Assembly (NCBI GenBank): GCA_012295275.1
Contig: CM022672.1
Location: forward strand, 24,910,430-24,974,429
Origin: Chrysomallon squamiferum
Lineage: Eukaryota > Mollusca > Gastropoda > Neomphalida > Peltospiridae
Length of the DNA stretch: 64,000 bases
Direction of reading: 5' to 3'
Shown here: one piece after another, positions 24,151 through 37,719 of the stretch
Layout of the letters: the number at the start of each line of letters is the position of its first letter
Numbering within the stretch: position 1 is the stretch's first letter
The notes under the pieces: generated by a model
The model's input: the letters and a program-made list of their open reading frames with translations, nothing else
What the model was told of the DNA's origin: nothing
Databases searched by the model: none
Position numbers and translations under genes: made by a program

Positions 24151-25075
24151 GAGAGAGTAGAATATTTGCTGGAAATCTCCCTTTTGTACTTTTATCTCAT
24201 TTGGCATATTTTATTTATGATCTTCTTTTTACTTCTTTCAAAGGCTGGTGTAGATACATTAAACGGTGCAGCATTTGAATTTTTCGATCATGATACTTTT
24301 TTTCAGGAGGGCAGAAGATAACACAAAGTCATTAAAAGTAGCACAAATAATTAGTCTTTTTTTTTTTTAAAAGTGAACATTTTTATTAACAATTTAAAAT
24401 TTTTAACATTTGTAGATTTAGATTGTTTCCTTTTCATAATTTATTTTTACAAAAGAAATAATACTAGTCTAATTTCTACAAGTTTAGCTTATGAAAAGTT
24501 TGGAAAGTGCTCTCCTGAACTTAGAGATAACATTTTTTTAAAGAGTTACATTAAAAAATGTATTCTTTTACTGATTATTTTGTTAGTAATATAACAGTAA
24601 AATAGCAAGCTCTGCAGATGAAATGAGGCCCATATTGCCTTTTGTTTTTATTTTTATTATTTATTGTTTTAAATTTCATATTCAGAAGCAGTTGAAAAAT
24701 CCTTTGTAGACTGAGGATTAGTTATTTTGTACTTACATAGTCATGCTAGCTTTGAAGAACACAAATATATTTTAACTTATTTGTATGTATCAAATCACAT
24801 AAATATAATAATATTAAACATAATATTAAATTTAATTATTATTTATCATTGGTGCACATTATTTTAACAGATATTCATTAGAAAAGTTTTACTTTTAGAA
24901 AACAATATTTCATACAATGATTGGTAGTTTCTTCTAATGCTATGTAGTAAGTAATCGAGAATAAAGTATTCATATTCCCATTAAATATGAATACTGATGA
25001 TGTGATGTAATATTGTATTTTGACATTCTTATTTATTTTCATATTTTAATAAAATCATTTACAATGACTGGTTGA
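24151..25075 (+). terminator. ACBD6 3' UTR with poly(A) signals
   Basis: AATAAA occurs at 24960-24965 and at 25048-25053. The second is followed by a T/GT-rich element (tttttttgttgataag) near 25080 and is the better end of the transcript. Confidence 0.5.
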
Positions 25076-28000
25076 TCTATTTTTTTGTTGATAAGAAGTG
25101 GATTTAGATCTTTGCATAGAAACCATCTTTGTTTTTGGTTAAGAAATCATGTTTTGTTAAAAACTGGAAACAATCCCAATGCAGGACATGTTGCATTATC
25201 ACAGAAAAATTAAATTCAGTGGTTTACCTCTCCGAATAAAATACATTTAATCAGAAAAATGGTTTTCCGATATACATATGTGTGTATTTAATTCAACTTT
25301 AAAATAACAATTGACAAAAAAGCTGTGTTTATATTTTTTGTACTACACATGCAACATTAATTTAATTGTAACAATTATGATCATACTGCTTTATTTTTTG
25401 TCAGAACTGATTTTATACATTTTTCTGCTATTATTTGTTAAATAGATATTACCAAAAATTTATCTTTTTATAATTTTAATCAATTACTAAGTTTTTCAAG
25501 AACATCTCAAAATACTGGTATAACATTGAATTTGATGTAAATAAATCATTCTTTACAAAATTATTAATGAAAATGATTATTTTCTAACCATTTTTATTGG
25601 AGATTTGTTCCTAGAAATTTCAAATAGTTTTACAGGCAGTTGATATTGTAGAAACCTGAAAAGTATTTAATATTTTTTATTTTAGAAGATTTTAAAAATA
25701 AAAATTTAAACAAACTTATTAAATATATATATAATGTTTTTATTTATAATGTGCTGATTGTGAATAATTTTGTTGCTATAATGTAATAAAAATAATACAT
25801 TAATTATTAACTAAACAAAACAAACAAGAAAAAACAACAAAGTAAACAACCTTATAATCACATTTATTTCTGAAACAACTACAGGTGGTTATATTTGTTA
25901 TAGTTTGCTGAAAGACCAGTGTAAATACAATATATTATTTAATACAGCCTTTTAAATGGAATCAGTATTTTTGACTACAGATTAAATAGAACATTTAAAC
26001 AGTTATTTTGTTTAGATTAATTTCCAAGTTTAATTCTAAAGTAACAAATTTATTATTACTTTCAGATGACACTGATATGTTGATTGGTTGTTATTTAAAT
26101 GAAGTAAATAAAAAAAAATATTTTTTTTTTAATTGAATTTATTACTATTGCTTTTTTTCTTCTTTTTTTTAAAATTAATATAGATAGTATGTCTATGATA
26201 ATGTTTTATATTATTTCCATTTTGTATTAATTTAGCTGAGGCTAAATAGTTGTAATTTTACAATGTTAAAAAAATGAAATAAGTATTGCAGTTTTTGTGA
26301 AAATAATATCGCTTAAATATTTTATGCATCGTTGTCCAGTCGTTTGTTTTCTCTCTTGCATGTGAGATGAATTAAATCAAAATATTTTTATTTTTATTTT
26401 AAATGACAACAATGGGTTTATGAAAACAAAAGTTAAAACAGAATTCTCAGAAATTAATCTGGTTTTTTCTTTCTATTTATTTATTTATATTTTATCTGCT
26501 TTTTATTTTATTTAATTTTATTTGATTTTTAAATTTTTTATTTATCAATATTTTATCTACTTTTTCGTTTTTTTTATTTTTTTTTTTTACATTTATTTGT
26601 TTATTTATATTATTTATTTATTTATATAATCATTTATTTTTAATTTTTATTATTTATTTATTTCATTCTTTATTTTATTATTTTTTAAAATTTATTTGTC
26701 TTTTTCTTTCTAATCTTAGCTTTGTCTTTATTTCATGTCTCAAGGTTTGATTTATAGAACTGTGTGCGTGATAAATAAAATAGTAATCTCTTTTAAAACG
26801 CCTTGATCTTTATAAGTTATCTCTTCGTTGAGCCCCACTGTTCAAGTACAGAACAGCAATAAACATCACGTTTGATAAATGTTTCCTATGTTAGTTTTCA
26901 AGTCTCTCTCTACATACACAAAAAGGCCCAATCACATGTCTTCTGCACGCAAATACCCACAAGTGTATGTTCAGAGTGTGTAAGATAATCAGTTACATAT
27001 TGCATTTAAAACACTTTTTAAAGACATTTATTTCCAACAGAACCTACTGAAAAAATTTCAAACCTTTTTAGTTTGTTTTTTTAAGGATGTTTTTCTTACT
27101 GTTTCTGTAGTTATCTTAATTTAAGCGCGATTTAATATGCAAGAATGTTTGTAAATAAATTTCATTTTGTCAGCTTCCAAGATTTTTATTTTATTTACTT
27201 ATTTTATAGAATTTATTTTTTCTTTCTATTTTTTATTATTATTATTTTTTTTAAATTTCGTATTCCATTTAAATTTGCTTTTATTAAAAATTTAAAAAAT
27301 AAAGTAAAAAATACGAATTTTCTATTATAAATATTAATTTTTTAAATATATATTCTATCTATTTCAATTGCAAATATGTATTCACACACATACCGATATA
27401 CTAACATACTTGAATTGTATGGAAGAAATCCAAATGCTGTAATGTGACACATCAAAATTTTGACCAGTATTTTATAAAATTTGAAAGAAAATGTGTACAT
27501 TATGACAAAAGTGTGGAAAATAAACTAATCTATATTTCAAATTATTTAATCACTGAATTATTTTAAAATGTGCACTGAGATTTACAACAAAGATATAGTT
27601 CATTATCTATATAATAATTTCTAGTTTATATTTCAGAGTGTTTGGTTGTTTTGTTTTTGTGGTTTCGTGCGTGTGTGTGTGTGTGTGTATGGGTGTATGT
27701 GTGTGTGTGTGTAGAAATAAAAACAAAAATGAAATAATAAATACCAAACAGACATTGTGTCAGCATATATTTGTCATATTTTATTCTTAGCGATATTCTT
27801 AGCTAGCAGGTGAAAAAAATAATTTTGAATTTATTATACAGTTTAACTTGCATGTATTGTTTTGTAATTTCATTTGTAAAAAAAATATTTTTGTTAGAAA
27901 CGTTTTACAGCATACTTATATATTTGTTTATACTTTAATAAAAATAAAATATTGGAAATAACCACAAATAAATAAATAAATAAATAAATAATTTTCAAAG

Positions 28001-28078
28001 GCCTAGAGATAAATTAAAAATATACTAAAAAGAAACGCTCTCTCTCTCTCTCTCTCTCTCTCTTAATAAATCTCTCTC

Positions 28079-28120
<42 letters not shown>

Positions 28121-28322
28121 TGTCTGTGTGTGTGTTTGTATAATAACAACAGTTTGAAAGGCCTTTTTTTTTCTGTAGATAAATTAAAAACATATTTCAA
28201 AATTTTAATTCTTTAATATATTTTTTTTTTTTCAATATTTCCTTTTCCACTTGTTCTTTATCCCTGTTCCTTTTAGCTTTCCTTTTTTTATTTTTTTTTG
28301 TTTTTTATTTCCGCATTTTACT

Positions 28323-28361
<39 letters not shown>

Positions 28362-29000
28362 TTTTTTTTTTTTATTATTTTTTAACCTTTGATCTAATGT
28401 GTTCATATATTTTTAGTGTTATTATTCGTTTACCTTATTCTATTCAAAGCTCTGATAGCTAGCGCTTGGACGAACGGATATCTATTTATATATGTTTTCT
28501 TTTTTCTTTTTTAAGTTTTTTTTTTTTTTGTAAAATCTATTTATATATTTGTGAATTTATTTACACTTTTTCCAAGATATAAGAATTTGTTACATGCTTT
28601 GAACACAGCCATCCATGTTTTAATAGATACACGTAATATTTGTGAGTTTTTTTTCTTGTTTTTATTTATATCTTTTTTCTATCTATCTTTCTTTCTTTTT
28701 ATTTTATTTATTTATTTACTTGTTTGTTTTTATTTATTTATTTATTTTTTTATTTTTTTTTTTTTTTTTTTTGTTTTTATGACATGTAATTCTTTTTTGC
28801 AAGATATTTCTTAAAATAATAAGTTACGACTATGGTTTTGTAATTATTGAGATTCTCTTGCTTTCTTATCTTTTCTTTTCATGTCATTCTTACATAAGAT
28901 CGTTAAAACAATTCTCATGACTAACAGTTATGTACTAACATATTTTTCTTTCCAGAAATCAAATACGTTCTTCCTAACATCATTGTTATTAGTTCTAAAT
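25076..29000. other. Very AT-rich intergenic DNA
   Basis: No exon supported. Contains TTTA-rich tracts (26470-26700, 28318-28364), a GT run (27670-27712), TAAA repeats near 27968 and a CT microsatellite (28039-28115). Open frames are low-complexity Phe/Ile/Leu strings. Confidence 0.7.
28039..28115. repeat. Interrupted (CT)n microsatellite
   Basis: CT repeat interrupted by ttaataaat near 28063 and tat near 28083. Confidence 0.95.
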
Positions 29001-29029
29001 ATCTTCCAGGAGAAAAGTTACGGCTAATG

Positions 29030-29450
29030 TATTTTGTATGGGTGTTTTTTCGTGTCCAGCTGGCTAATAAATATAAAGGGCTGACAGTTTTCTTGAAATC
29101 TTACTGGTTTTCGCAAACCTTATTAACTGTCCTACTGTTTTGTACCGCCTAAACTCTCTCGTAGCTTTCAACAGCTCGGCGTTTCCTCATCACCTGTCTT
29201 TGCCATCAGGCCTAGAATGCTCGACGTTTTGCAGACCAGTTCTGTGAACAAATATAAATCATTTTTATGCTTTCATGATGCAAAACTGCATCTCTCTCCC
29301 TTCCGCTTGTCCCGCCTCCTAGACGAAGGAGACATTTCTTGGACGCGATATCTCTGAAGGTTTATAAAACGCAAGACCCGATTTGAGTGAAATTTTTAAA
29401 AGTTCTTTAATTAAAGAGTTATTTCCGAAGGCGGTGCTTTATGGTCGTGT
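29030..29450. promoter_or_regulatory. Complex, GC-richer island (candidate noncoding element)
   Basis: After several kilobases of TTTA-like sequence this block is suddenly non-repetitive with CpG-containing words (ctcggcgtttcctcatcacc, cgcctcctagacgaaggag). No frame stays open across it. It could be an enhancer, a promoter or a noncoding exon. Confidence 0.3.
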
Positions 29451-29719
29451 TTATGTTTGCGTTTAATTATACAGGAATTAGCAGTGTTTTTCGTTATGTA
29501 AGTGTAATGAATTGCTGGTATTCTGGCTGGAATAGAATATTTCGTGCATGAAAGTTATTTTATTAGTTCAAATATTGATATTGCTGAAGGAGTTAATTAG
29601 TGTGTGTTTTTTAAAGATAAAGTACATAGAAAACAATGTCATACTGTTACACTGTTCCTATAGATATGCCCCTGTTATTCAGGAAAAACCGAAAGTGTAA
29701 AATCTTAGTCAATCATAGC

Positions 29720-30775
29720 TCTAATCTTTCATTTTAATATAAAAAAAAAAAAAAGTAAAAAATAGAAAGTGAAAGAAAATGAAAACAAAAGGAAAAAAGA
29801 AACGAAATAATGAATAAGAGAAATTAAGAAGACGGAAATAAATATAAATGAACTGGTTGAATTTATATCAGGCATCTTGTATTACACAAATAATTATTTA
29901 GGGATTTGAAATAAATATAAATTTGTAAAAAAGTATTTGTAATTTATTTATTTATTAATTAATTTAAAAAAAAAAGAAAAAATAATCCTATTTGTAAATT
30001 GTACCAAACATTCCTTGTAATAACAGAAATAGAGTTCAGATGATCTCTTTAGAATGTTTTTCTTTATTTCTTTCTTTATCTTAATGTGTCTTCTTCTTTA
30101 CTTCTATTTTCTTAATTTTACTTACTTATTGATTCCTTCGTCTGGTTAAAATTAAATTAATTATTATAAAAGTCAAAGGATAAATGAAGAGAAATGCATT
30201 TTGCTACTATTATTACGATTAGTGGTATTAATAATAAAAACAACAACAACAAATACATTTATAATATAAATTATGTTATTTATATTACAAATATTTTAAA
30301 TTTAATAATCGTATTTATTTCAGATTATTAAAAATGTAAAATATCCTGTTTTAAGGTAGTATTATTTTAAATATAAAATATGCAATATTTTAATTCTGAT
30401 TAACAGATTAATTTAATTATTTTTTACTTCTAATCCACTTTAATTACATGAGAAAATAAATGTATTTGTTACAAATATTTTTATATAATTATATTTTTAT
30501 CAGCGTCATAATAAAAATAGTTATCAAATAAAAATAATAAAGAGCGAGTTTATTATTAAGTTAATTTAACGATTGCTTATACTATTTCTTCCTTTTTTTC
30601 ACATAAACTATTCTCTCACTTTTTTAGCAACAAAATGTTTTGATTAGAATTTTGTTTATATTACTTATTAATTCATAATATTCATGACTGTATTTAAATG
30701 TGGTTTTTAATTTATCATTAAATTTACATAATAATTCACAACAAAAGTTTTTGTTTTGTTTATTTATTTAAATAT

Positions 30776-30815
<40 letters not shown>

Positions 30816-30950
30816 TTCAATTTCTTTACTTGTTTACTTCTATAATCTTTTCCTTTATTTCTGGTTTTATTTTAATAATAATAATGATGATGATGATTTT
30901 TTTGACGATATAATAATGAAATTCTGAGATAGTTTGTTTCTAACTTAACG
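29720..30950. other. AT-rich DNA with poly-A/T and TTTA arrays
   Basis: No gene seen. A (TTTA)n array lies at 30764-30812 and a GAT run near 30881. Confidence 0.7.
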
Positions 30951-30955
30951 CAGTC

Positions 30956-31097
<142 letters not shown>

Positions 31098-31099
31098 TT

Positions 31100-31990
31100 T
31101 CTATTATTTTTCTTTCATTTTGCATTTCGAAAAGACACAGAAAAAACACCCCCCAGCACTCCACTTTCTAAGAACGTCTGTTCACAACTTACTTACATAG
31201 ATCAGTCGAAAGATAAATTGTACGAATACAAATTTCAACAAATCGTTTTGCTACTGTTATCTTGATGATTTAAAGAATGTGCGTCAACACTGGATATAGT
31301 TTAATAAGTTTCAGAATTCACTGTGAAAAATCCACCTAAGTTATTGCATTACTACTTTACATGAGATATATTTTGATAAGAATTCTTTAACTTTCAGTTA
31401 AATTTGCAGTCGAGTTTCTTTTTCTTTCCCCTTGATTTCTTTTCTTTTTTTGATTATTGTAATATTATAAGTTATTTATCTAGATATTCATTCTTTCCTG
31501 AAAAAATAAAAAAAACAAACAAACAAACAAAAAAATCCGAAAATAAGAAAAGAATAAAACAAGAAGGGAAAAAAAAATAAAAAAAAAAAAAAAATGAACT
31601 TTTTGTATTTATTTATTAAATATTTGTAGTATATATGTTTTTTCTTCAAAACTTCTTAACGTAATATTTTCTTTTTTCCTTTTTTCTTTTTCTCTCTCTT
31701 TATTTATTTTTTTTTAATTTTTTTTCTGCAGTTAAAATTATACCGTCAATTAAATATAATTAAACAAAAACAGTTAGTTTTGACTGTTAGAATAATAAAA
31801 CAACAGGCAAATTTTTTTTAATATTTTATCTATTTTATTATATATTAAAAAAAAAAAAAAAAAATAATAGATAAATAAATAAAAAGAAAAAAAAAAGGAG
31901 AAAAAGAGAGAAAAGAATTAAATAAAGATTATTAAATTTTTTTCTTTAAACTAAAAAGGAGATATATTTTTTATTGTTTATTTATCTCTG
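31100..31990. other. AT-rich DNA with poly-A and poly-T runs
   Basis: No exon supported. Oligo-A and AAAT-like tracts are frequent, especially at 31500-31600 and 31840-31930. Confidence 0.7.
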
Positions 31991-33190
31991 ACAATTTGCA
32001 CATAACAATAAAATTCAGTTTAAATGACTGAATAAAAATACATAGGCAATTTATCTTAGAAACGTACGATAGACTATCTGTAAATCAGTCAGTATAAAAA
32101 ATAAAAGTTATTTAAAGTACACAGATATATTTTAATCTTATCTTACTAAAGTATTTATATACTTTTATTCAGTTTTAAACTGTACTTCATAAAACTGTAA
32201 AAATGCATACAAGTCATTATTTAAAGAAATGTACCTCGTGTGTGTGTGTGTGTGTGTATGTGTGGATATGTGTGTACATATGTATGTACTATGTCCTATC
32301 TATCTGTCTGTCTATCTGTATGTCTATCTATCTATCTATATTATGTACAATCAAATAAAATACAACTACATGGACAAATATAATGCTTAGTTTTTGCAGA
32401 CGTACCATATTTTGTTTGTGTACTGTATAAAAGTATTTTCATTTCAAGAATTAAATCATTGCCAGTATTCCATAAAATGAAAGGCATGTTAAGTATATAG
32501 AAATATTTTCAAGTTTCACCTTTTACTTTTATCAATTAAATATAATTATTTTAAGTACATAGCTATAATTTAAGTCTTACCTTTTATACAAAGAGGTAAA
32601 CAGTGATTAAAAACAGTGTATAAACATTTATTAAAGTTCCACGAATTGTAAGTCGCTTTTAATACATAAAATTAAATATATTTTAAGTATATATGTAAAG
32701 TCTCAGTGTGTGTACAATTCAATAAAATATCATTCAAAAGACTGCTAAAGAAAGAACACGTTTCTGAAATAACAGAAATTATAAGACTAAAAAATTAAAA
32801 ATAGTTTAAGCAGACAAAGATTTTATTGCACAGTAATAAAGTAATATTCAAAGTCTAGTATTTAAACTACATGTGACATTACTAGAGACATTTATGGCAA
32901 ACTATCAATAATAAAAAGTACAAATGTCATAAGTTATGAAATATTTGAATATATGAAAACATAAATAGTTTTAAAAAATATGAACCTTTTTTGTATCTGA
33001 TACTGTGACATAATAATAAAATTCACTTTAAATCACTTATAAAAATACGAAATATATGAATGTCAGTCTACGAATATAAAAACGTAAGTATTTTAAGTGC
33101 ATACATATATTTTAAACATATATTACGTACAATGAAATAAAATACGATTCAAAACCCTGCATTAAAAATGTACATTCTTTATTATAGGTA
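31990..33190. repeat. Diverged tandem array of AT-rich units
   Basis: Related phrases recur: caataaaattcagtttaaat (32008) against taataaaattcactttaaat (33015); taaaatacgattcaaaaccc (33138) against taaaatatcattcaaaagac (32723); and ttaagtacatagctataatt (32553) against ttaaagtacacagatatatt (32112) and ttaagtgcatacatatattt (33094). The spacing is irregular, roughly 100-170 bases. I infer an old satellite-like array, strongly diverged. Confidence 0.55.
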
Positions 33191-33231
33191 TAAAGAATTT
33201 TTAATATTTGAATATATACATTAAAATATAA

Positions 33232-33232
<1 letters not shown>

Positions 33233-33271
<39 letters not shown>

Positions 33272-33400
33272 ATATATATATATATACACACACACACACA
33301 TATAAATACATACATACACACACGTACATATATATATATACACACACACACGTACATATAAATACATACATACATACAAACTTATACATATATATGCATA
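33233..33400. repeat. CA / TA / CATA compound microsatellite
   Basis: CA runs alternate with TA runs and tacatacata units; all frames on the minus strand give Cys/Val/Tyr strings. Confidence 0.95.
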
Positions 33401-34143
33401 CATAAACATACGTAGGTACACACGCAGACACAAACATATAATTATACACACTTAGACTCACGTACATATATTCTGATTAGAGAATAAAAGTACATAAAAC
33501 AATATACTATTGACAAACTAGTAACAATAACAACAACAACAACAAAAGGAAATGTGATTGATTTCTAATAACTGAAATAAAACATATTATATATCAGCTC
33601 ACAAAATTATACTTCACAAAATTTTAAAAAAAAAAAAAAAAAAAACAGTCTGGTAAGCATTATGACATATTAACAATATTTGAATATAAAGGAAAAAAAA
33701 AAAAACACTGGTCAATTTCATGTACACAGAACAAAAATGCAGTTTAAAATATAAATATGTGAACGTGGGTGTATTTGAGTGTGTGTGTTTTTTTTTTGTG
33801 CATGCTGATATGTGTATATGCATTTATTTATTTATTGTTTACATTTTTAATATTGTTGTTACACAAATGTTAGATATAGCGATAAAATATTTGGCTTTTT
33901 AATAGATACATACATACTACAGGCATTTATATATATATACAAAAAAGTGAATTTAAATATAAGAACCATTTTATATGCTTTTAATATGTAGTTAACTTTT
34001 GTTTTATTCAATTATTTATGATATGAAATTTCAATAAAACAAAATTAACCTTCGTATTATTTAGACAAACGTTTGTCTCTAAGTGTTTATACTGAACTTA
34101 CCTCGTTCCTGTCTGTACTGAACAGTACAGAGGCTGTACTCAC

Positions 34144-34260
34144 CATTTAACGCGTAAACCAGATCTGCAGTGAGAAAGTATTTCCCATCTTGTAAGTCTG
34201 CAACCAAACACCGATTATTACAAGTCATACAGGCCATGTTCATGGACTCTGGTAACTGCA
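34144..34260 (-). CDS. Possible internal exon, unknown gene
   Basis: On the minus strand an acceptor (ggtcatttcag) is followed by 117 bases open in one frame (QLPESMNMACMTCNNRCLVA, then DLQDGKYFLTADLVYALN) and ended by a strong donor, G|GTGAGT. A second strong donor, GAG|GTAAGT, lies 42 bases on (exon end 34102) and keeps the same frame, adding GEYSLCTVQYRQER. Both versions are phase 1-1, the symmetrical type common in extracellular modules. Four or five cysteines fit that. I do not recognise the family and found no certain neighbour exon. Chance cannot be excluded. Confidence 0.35.
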
Positions 34261-34485
34261 CTGAAATGACCTTTATGTGAAGGTTATGAAGTGTTTTTCT
34301 CACATATATAATTTACCCGAAACTAATTTTAATAATGTTAATTAATAAAGAATAACTTTAAAAATAACATTTAAATTTTTTTTTTAAATAATAATAAATA
34401 AATAAATAAATATTAAATTAAATAAAAAACTGAATTCTTTTTTTAAAACCCGTTTATAGTAAAAATGTCATGAATACAATATTTA

Positions 34486-34490
<5 letters not shown>

Positions 34491-34542
<52 letters not shown>
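34491..34542. repeat. (CT)n microsatellite
   Basis: About 26 perfect CT units. Confidence 0.97.
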
Positions 34543-34546
<4 letters not shown>

Positions 34547-34559
34547 GATTCACGTATTA

Positions 34560-35540
34560 TGACGGAAAACGTTTAATCCTTCTTTCTGTTATTTTACTTT
34601 TTCTTTCCAAAAATCATGAATTAACAAACTCGAAATAAAATGAAAAAATAAAAAAAAGTGATTTTTTTTATGTTTATATAAATATTCAAGCGCCATGATA
34701 CGACCTTACCAAGGTTTGAAGTTTAATTTAAATTCGTCTTGTGCGGACATGTTTTATTGTGGTTTTGGATTCATCTTTCGCAAACACCAGGTGCAATTTA
34801 TCAATTTATTTACCATTTATAGTGAGTCACATCAGTTTGGAAATTCATTTCGAAGTGACTACGAGCTCTCTGCGACATTTCTGTTATGTTATATTAATTG
34901 CCTGTACAGAATATCATAAACGAAACCAAATCCTATTTTTAATCCAGCTGAGAAAAAAAAGATTTATTGCTGGAAGTCCTTTATTCAGTTTCCAAACTGC
35001 AAAAAAAAAAAAAAAAAAAAATTTTTATTAATCAGTCAAAAAATATTATAAATATTTAAAATTTATATAAAAAAGGAGAATAGAAAACTGAAAAAAAAAA
35101 AGCGAGAACAAAACCTTTCATTATTCAGTTTACATTAAAAATATTTATATTGAAATAATAATCAAAAAAAGAAAATATAATAATTTTTTTTTATTTAATT
35201 TAAAAATTATCATAATTTATGCTAATCATTCACAAATAACGTCTCACATACTGTATAAGTCGAAATTTTGTTGTTTTGTTTGTTTAACTTTTAATTTATT
35301 TTTATTTTATTATTTTTTATAAAAATAATTTAATAGTCAAATGTACACTACATGGTAAGTAAAACCTAACCTGTCAAAACTAAAGAATTATGCTGAAAAA
35401 TTAAAACCTTTCTCAGACTAATGATAAATAATGGTCTAATGAATGAATCAATCAGAGAGTGTGAAATAGAAAATATCAAACTGTAACCAGCCAAGAATTT
35501 TTTTATTTTTTATTACCAAACTAAGACGGAATCAATATAA
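34560..35540. other. AT-rich DNA, no gene seen
   Basis: Short oligo-A and oligo-T runs; the more complex part at 34690-34920 has open frames in two phases but no splice signals that fit. Confidence 0.5.
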
Positions 35541-35593
35541 ACTAAGTTTGTCTATTGTGGCTTCGGAAAAATGTATTTATTTATGTATCTTCT

Positions 35594-35805
35594 CCTTTTT
35601 CTTCTTCTTCTTCTTCTTCTTTTCTTCTCCTTCTCCTTCTTCTTCTTCTTCTTCTTCTTCTTTTCATTATCATCGTCATTATTATTATTATTACTGTTGT
35701 TGTTGTTGTTGTTGTTATTGTTATTACTCTACTTTTCATTATCATCGTCATTATTATTATTATTATTATTGTTGTTGTTGTTGTTGTTATTGTTATTACT
35801 ACTAC
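35594..35805. repeat. TTC/ATT/GTT compound array with a 72-bp duplication
   Basis: TTC units lead into a block beginning ttttcattatcatcgtcatt at 35661. The block contains ATT and GTT runs and is repeated from 35733. The two copies differ mainly in ATT repeat number. Confidence 0.9.
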
Positions 35806-36409
35806 ACTATAGCCGGCTGTTTGTCTTGAGATCAGTCTTCCAGAACAGAAATTGGGATATTTGCCATTTGCCACGATTTCATTATGAAAAATGCATATTA
35901 ATAATTCAATATCAGCGTCATCAGCGTCATCATCATTATCGTCATTGTTCTTTCTGACAATAATTTTGAAATAATAATATATAAGAACTACATTTGGTAG
36001 GAAGATTAAGTAAATTAGTAATAACCTTAAAGAACAGCAGGCTTCATATTTCCATCGATTCTCGAATCACTGTTGTGTTAACGTTTACATTAATTCAATA
36101 GACTAATAATTATTTCAAATCTTTTAGTCCCGTTACGTAACAGTTTTAAAATGTACAGTGATGTTCATTCATCTGAAAGCGAAGCTTTGGAAAAAAGAAC
36201 TAATTATACTAATGGATTTTTCGAATACATTTTAATTATTATCTTTTCTACGTAATTTTTCTTGGAAGCGAGGACAAAAGTTTTGAAATGAATAATCTGA
36301 TTTAAAATTATCAATAAATTTTTAACTATATTGGATAATATACCAAAAATGTTTTTTTTGTTGGTTTTTTTTTTTTTTTTAATATTTTTCTTCTTTCGGT
36401 AGCACAGTA

Positions 36410-36545
36410 AAATTGTTGTTATTATTATTATCATTATTATTGCTATTATTTATTTATTTATTTTTATTTATGTATTATTATTATTATTATTGTTGTTGTT
36501 ATTGTTATTCTTGTTGTTTTCTTCGTCATCATCATTACAGTTATA
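36410..36545. repeat. ATT/TTTA/GTT trinucleotide-like tract
   Basis: Short ATT, TTTA, GTT and ATC runs placed next to each other, similar in build to the array at 35.6 kb. Confidence 0.85.
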
Positions 36546-37444
36546 ATTTTTATATCATTTTCTATTTGCTAAAACTAATAACAAATATATATATTTTTTT
36601 AATATGTTAATTAAAATTTATTCATTTATTTCAATAGGTTTTCATTTTCATTAACGTAATTTTCACCTAATTTTTGTATTATTATTATCATGATTATTAC
36701 AGATTCTCTAATTTACTGGTAAAATGGTTTGTTTAGGTTTTTATTTATTTATTTATTTATTTATTTTGTTGTTTTTGTGAAACCAAAAATTTCAAAATTA
36801 AAAAGTTTCTGTCGATTAGCAAGCAGCAACATGGGTGTTACTCGATGTTGCATATTTTAATATTTCATTGTTTCATTTTGTTTTGTTTTTATCCTTTTAT
36901 TTAAGATAATCTGAAATAATAATTATACTTTATTATTGACAAACATTTTTTAGAAGTAAAGATACAAATTACAAATAATTCATTCCAACGTTAAATATAC
37001 ATTTATTAAAAAATTAAGAACAAAATATGGAACGTCATCTTTCTCAAAAAAACATTAATTTAGTGGATAGTGGTATATCACTTTCTTTGAATAACTATTG
37101 ATTAGAATTCTCGTTTAAAAATTTTCAAAGTTTGAACATAATTTATAAATACACTGTAATTCGGCATAAAAAGTATTTAAGAACTTACAAATAGTGTTGC
37201 GTTAACTTCTTAAGATTCAAAAACAGTATTTTTATATGCTGTTAATTTACACATTAGAAGACGCAAACGCACATACGCACACTCACCTCCACAAAAATAC
37301 AAACTATAATAATTTAAAAAAACTTTATTAAAAAAATTAATTCGGTCAATTATAATACACATATATACATATATGAACATGTGTGTGTATATGCATGTAT
37401 GTGTATTGCATGAACTTCCAATAGTGTTCTTTACGTATTCCTAC

Positions 37445-37543
37445 CAGAAGATGACGTAAGCCATATTTCATCGCTTGATCAGAAAATAAATGGCAATTTC
37501 CAGTGCTGGACATTTTGTACGCTTTCAACCCTTTGGTGTTTAT
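37445..37543 (-). CDS. Possible exon, unknown gene (faint OTU-like motif)
   Basis: Minus-strand acceptor-like gattacag, then 99 bases, then a moderate donor, GTAGGA. The phase 0 frame reads INTKGLKAYKMSSTGNCHLF and continues SDQAMKYGLRHLL. The order GLK, GNC, F, DQ recalls the start of OTU cysteine proteases, which have DGNCLFRA, but the catalytic Asp is replaced and the spacing is off. I treat the likeness as weak. An alternative phase ends in a stop after about 21 codons. Confidence 0.2.
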
Positions 37544-37719
37544 CTGTAATCAAACAATGGCACTGGCACAAGACGCTCTGCAGTTCTCGAGAGGGAAAAG
37601 TCAATTTCCACTGATTGAAAAGAAAAAAGAAAAAAGAAAAAACTAAATTCGAAATCCCCGAGTGTTTTACATATCACAGCGCGCGTACTGATCTTTATTT
37701 TTTTCTATATTTATTAATA

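Noticed and set aside
34695-35031. Two overlapping plus-strand open frames
   Set aside because: Neither has convincing splice borders, and the second runs into poly-A; composition follows local AT content.
35548-35957. Four long open frames on both strands
   Set aside because: All translate the TTC/ATT/GTT compound repeat.
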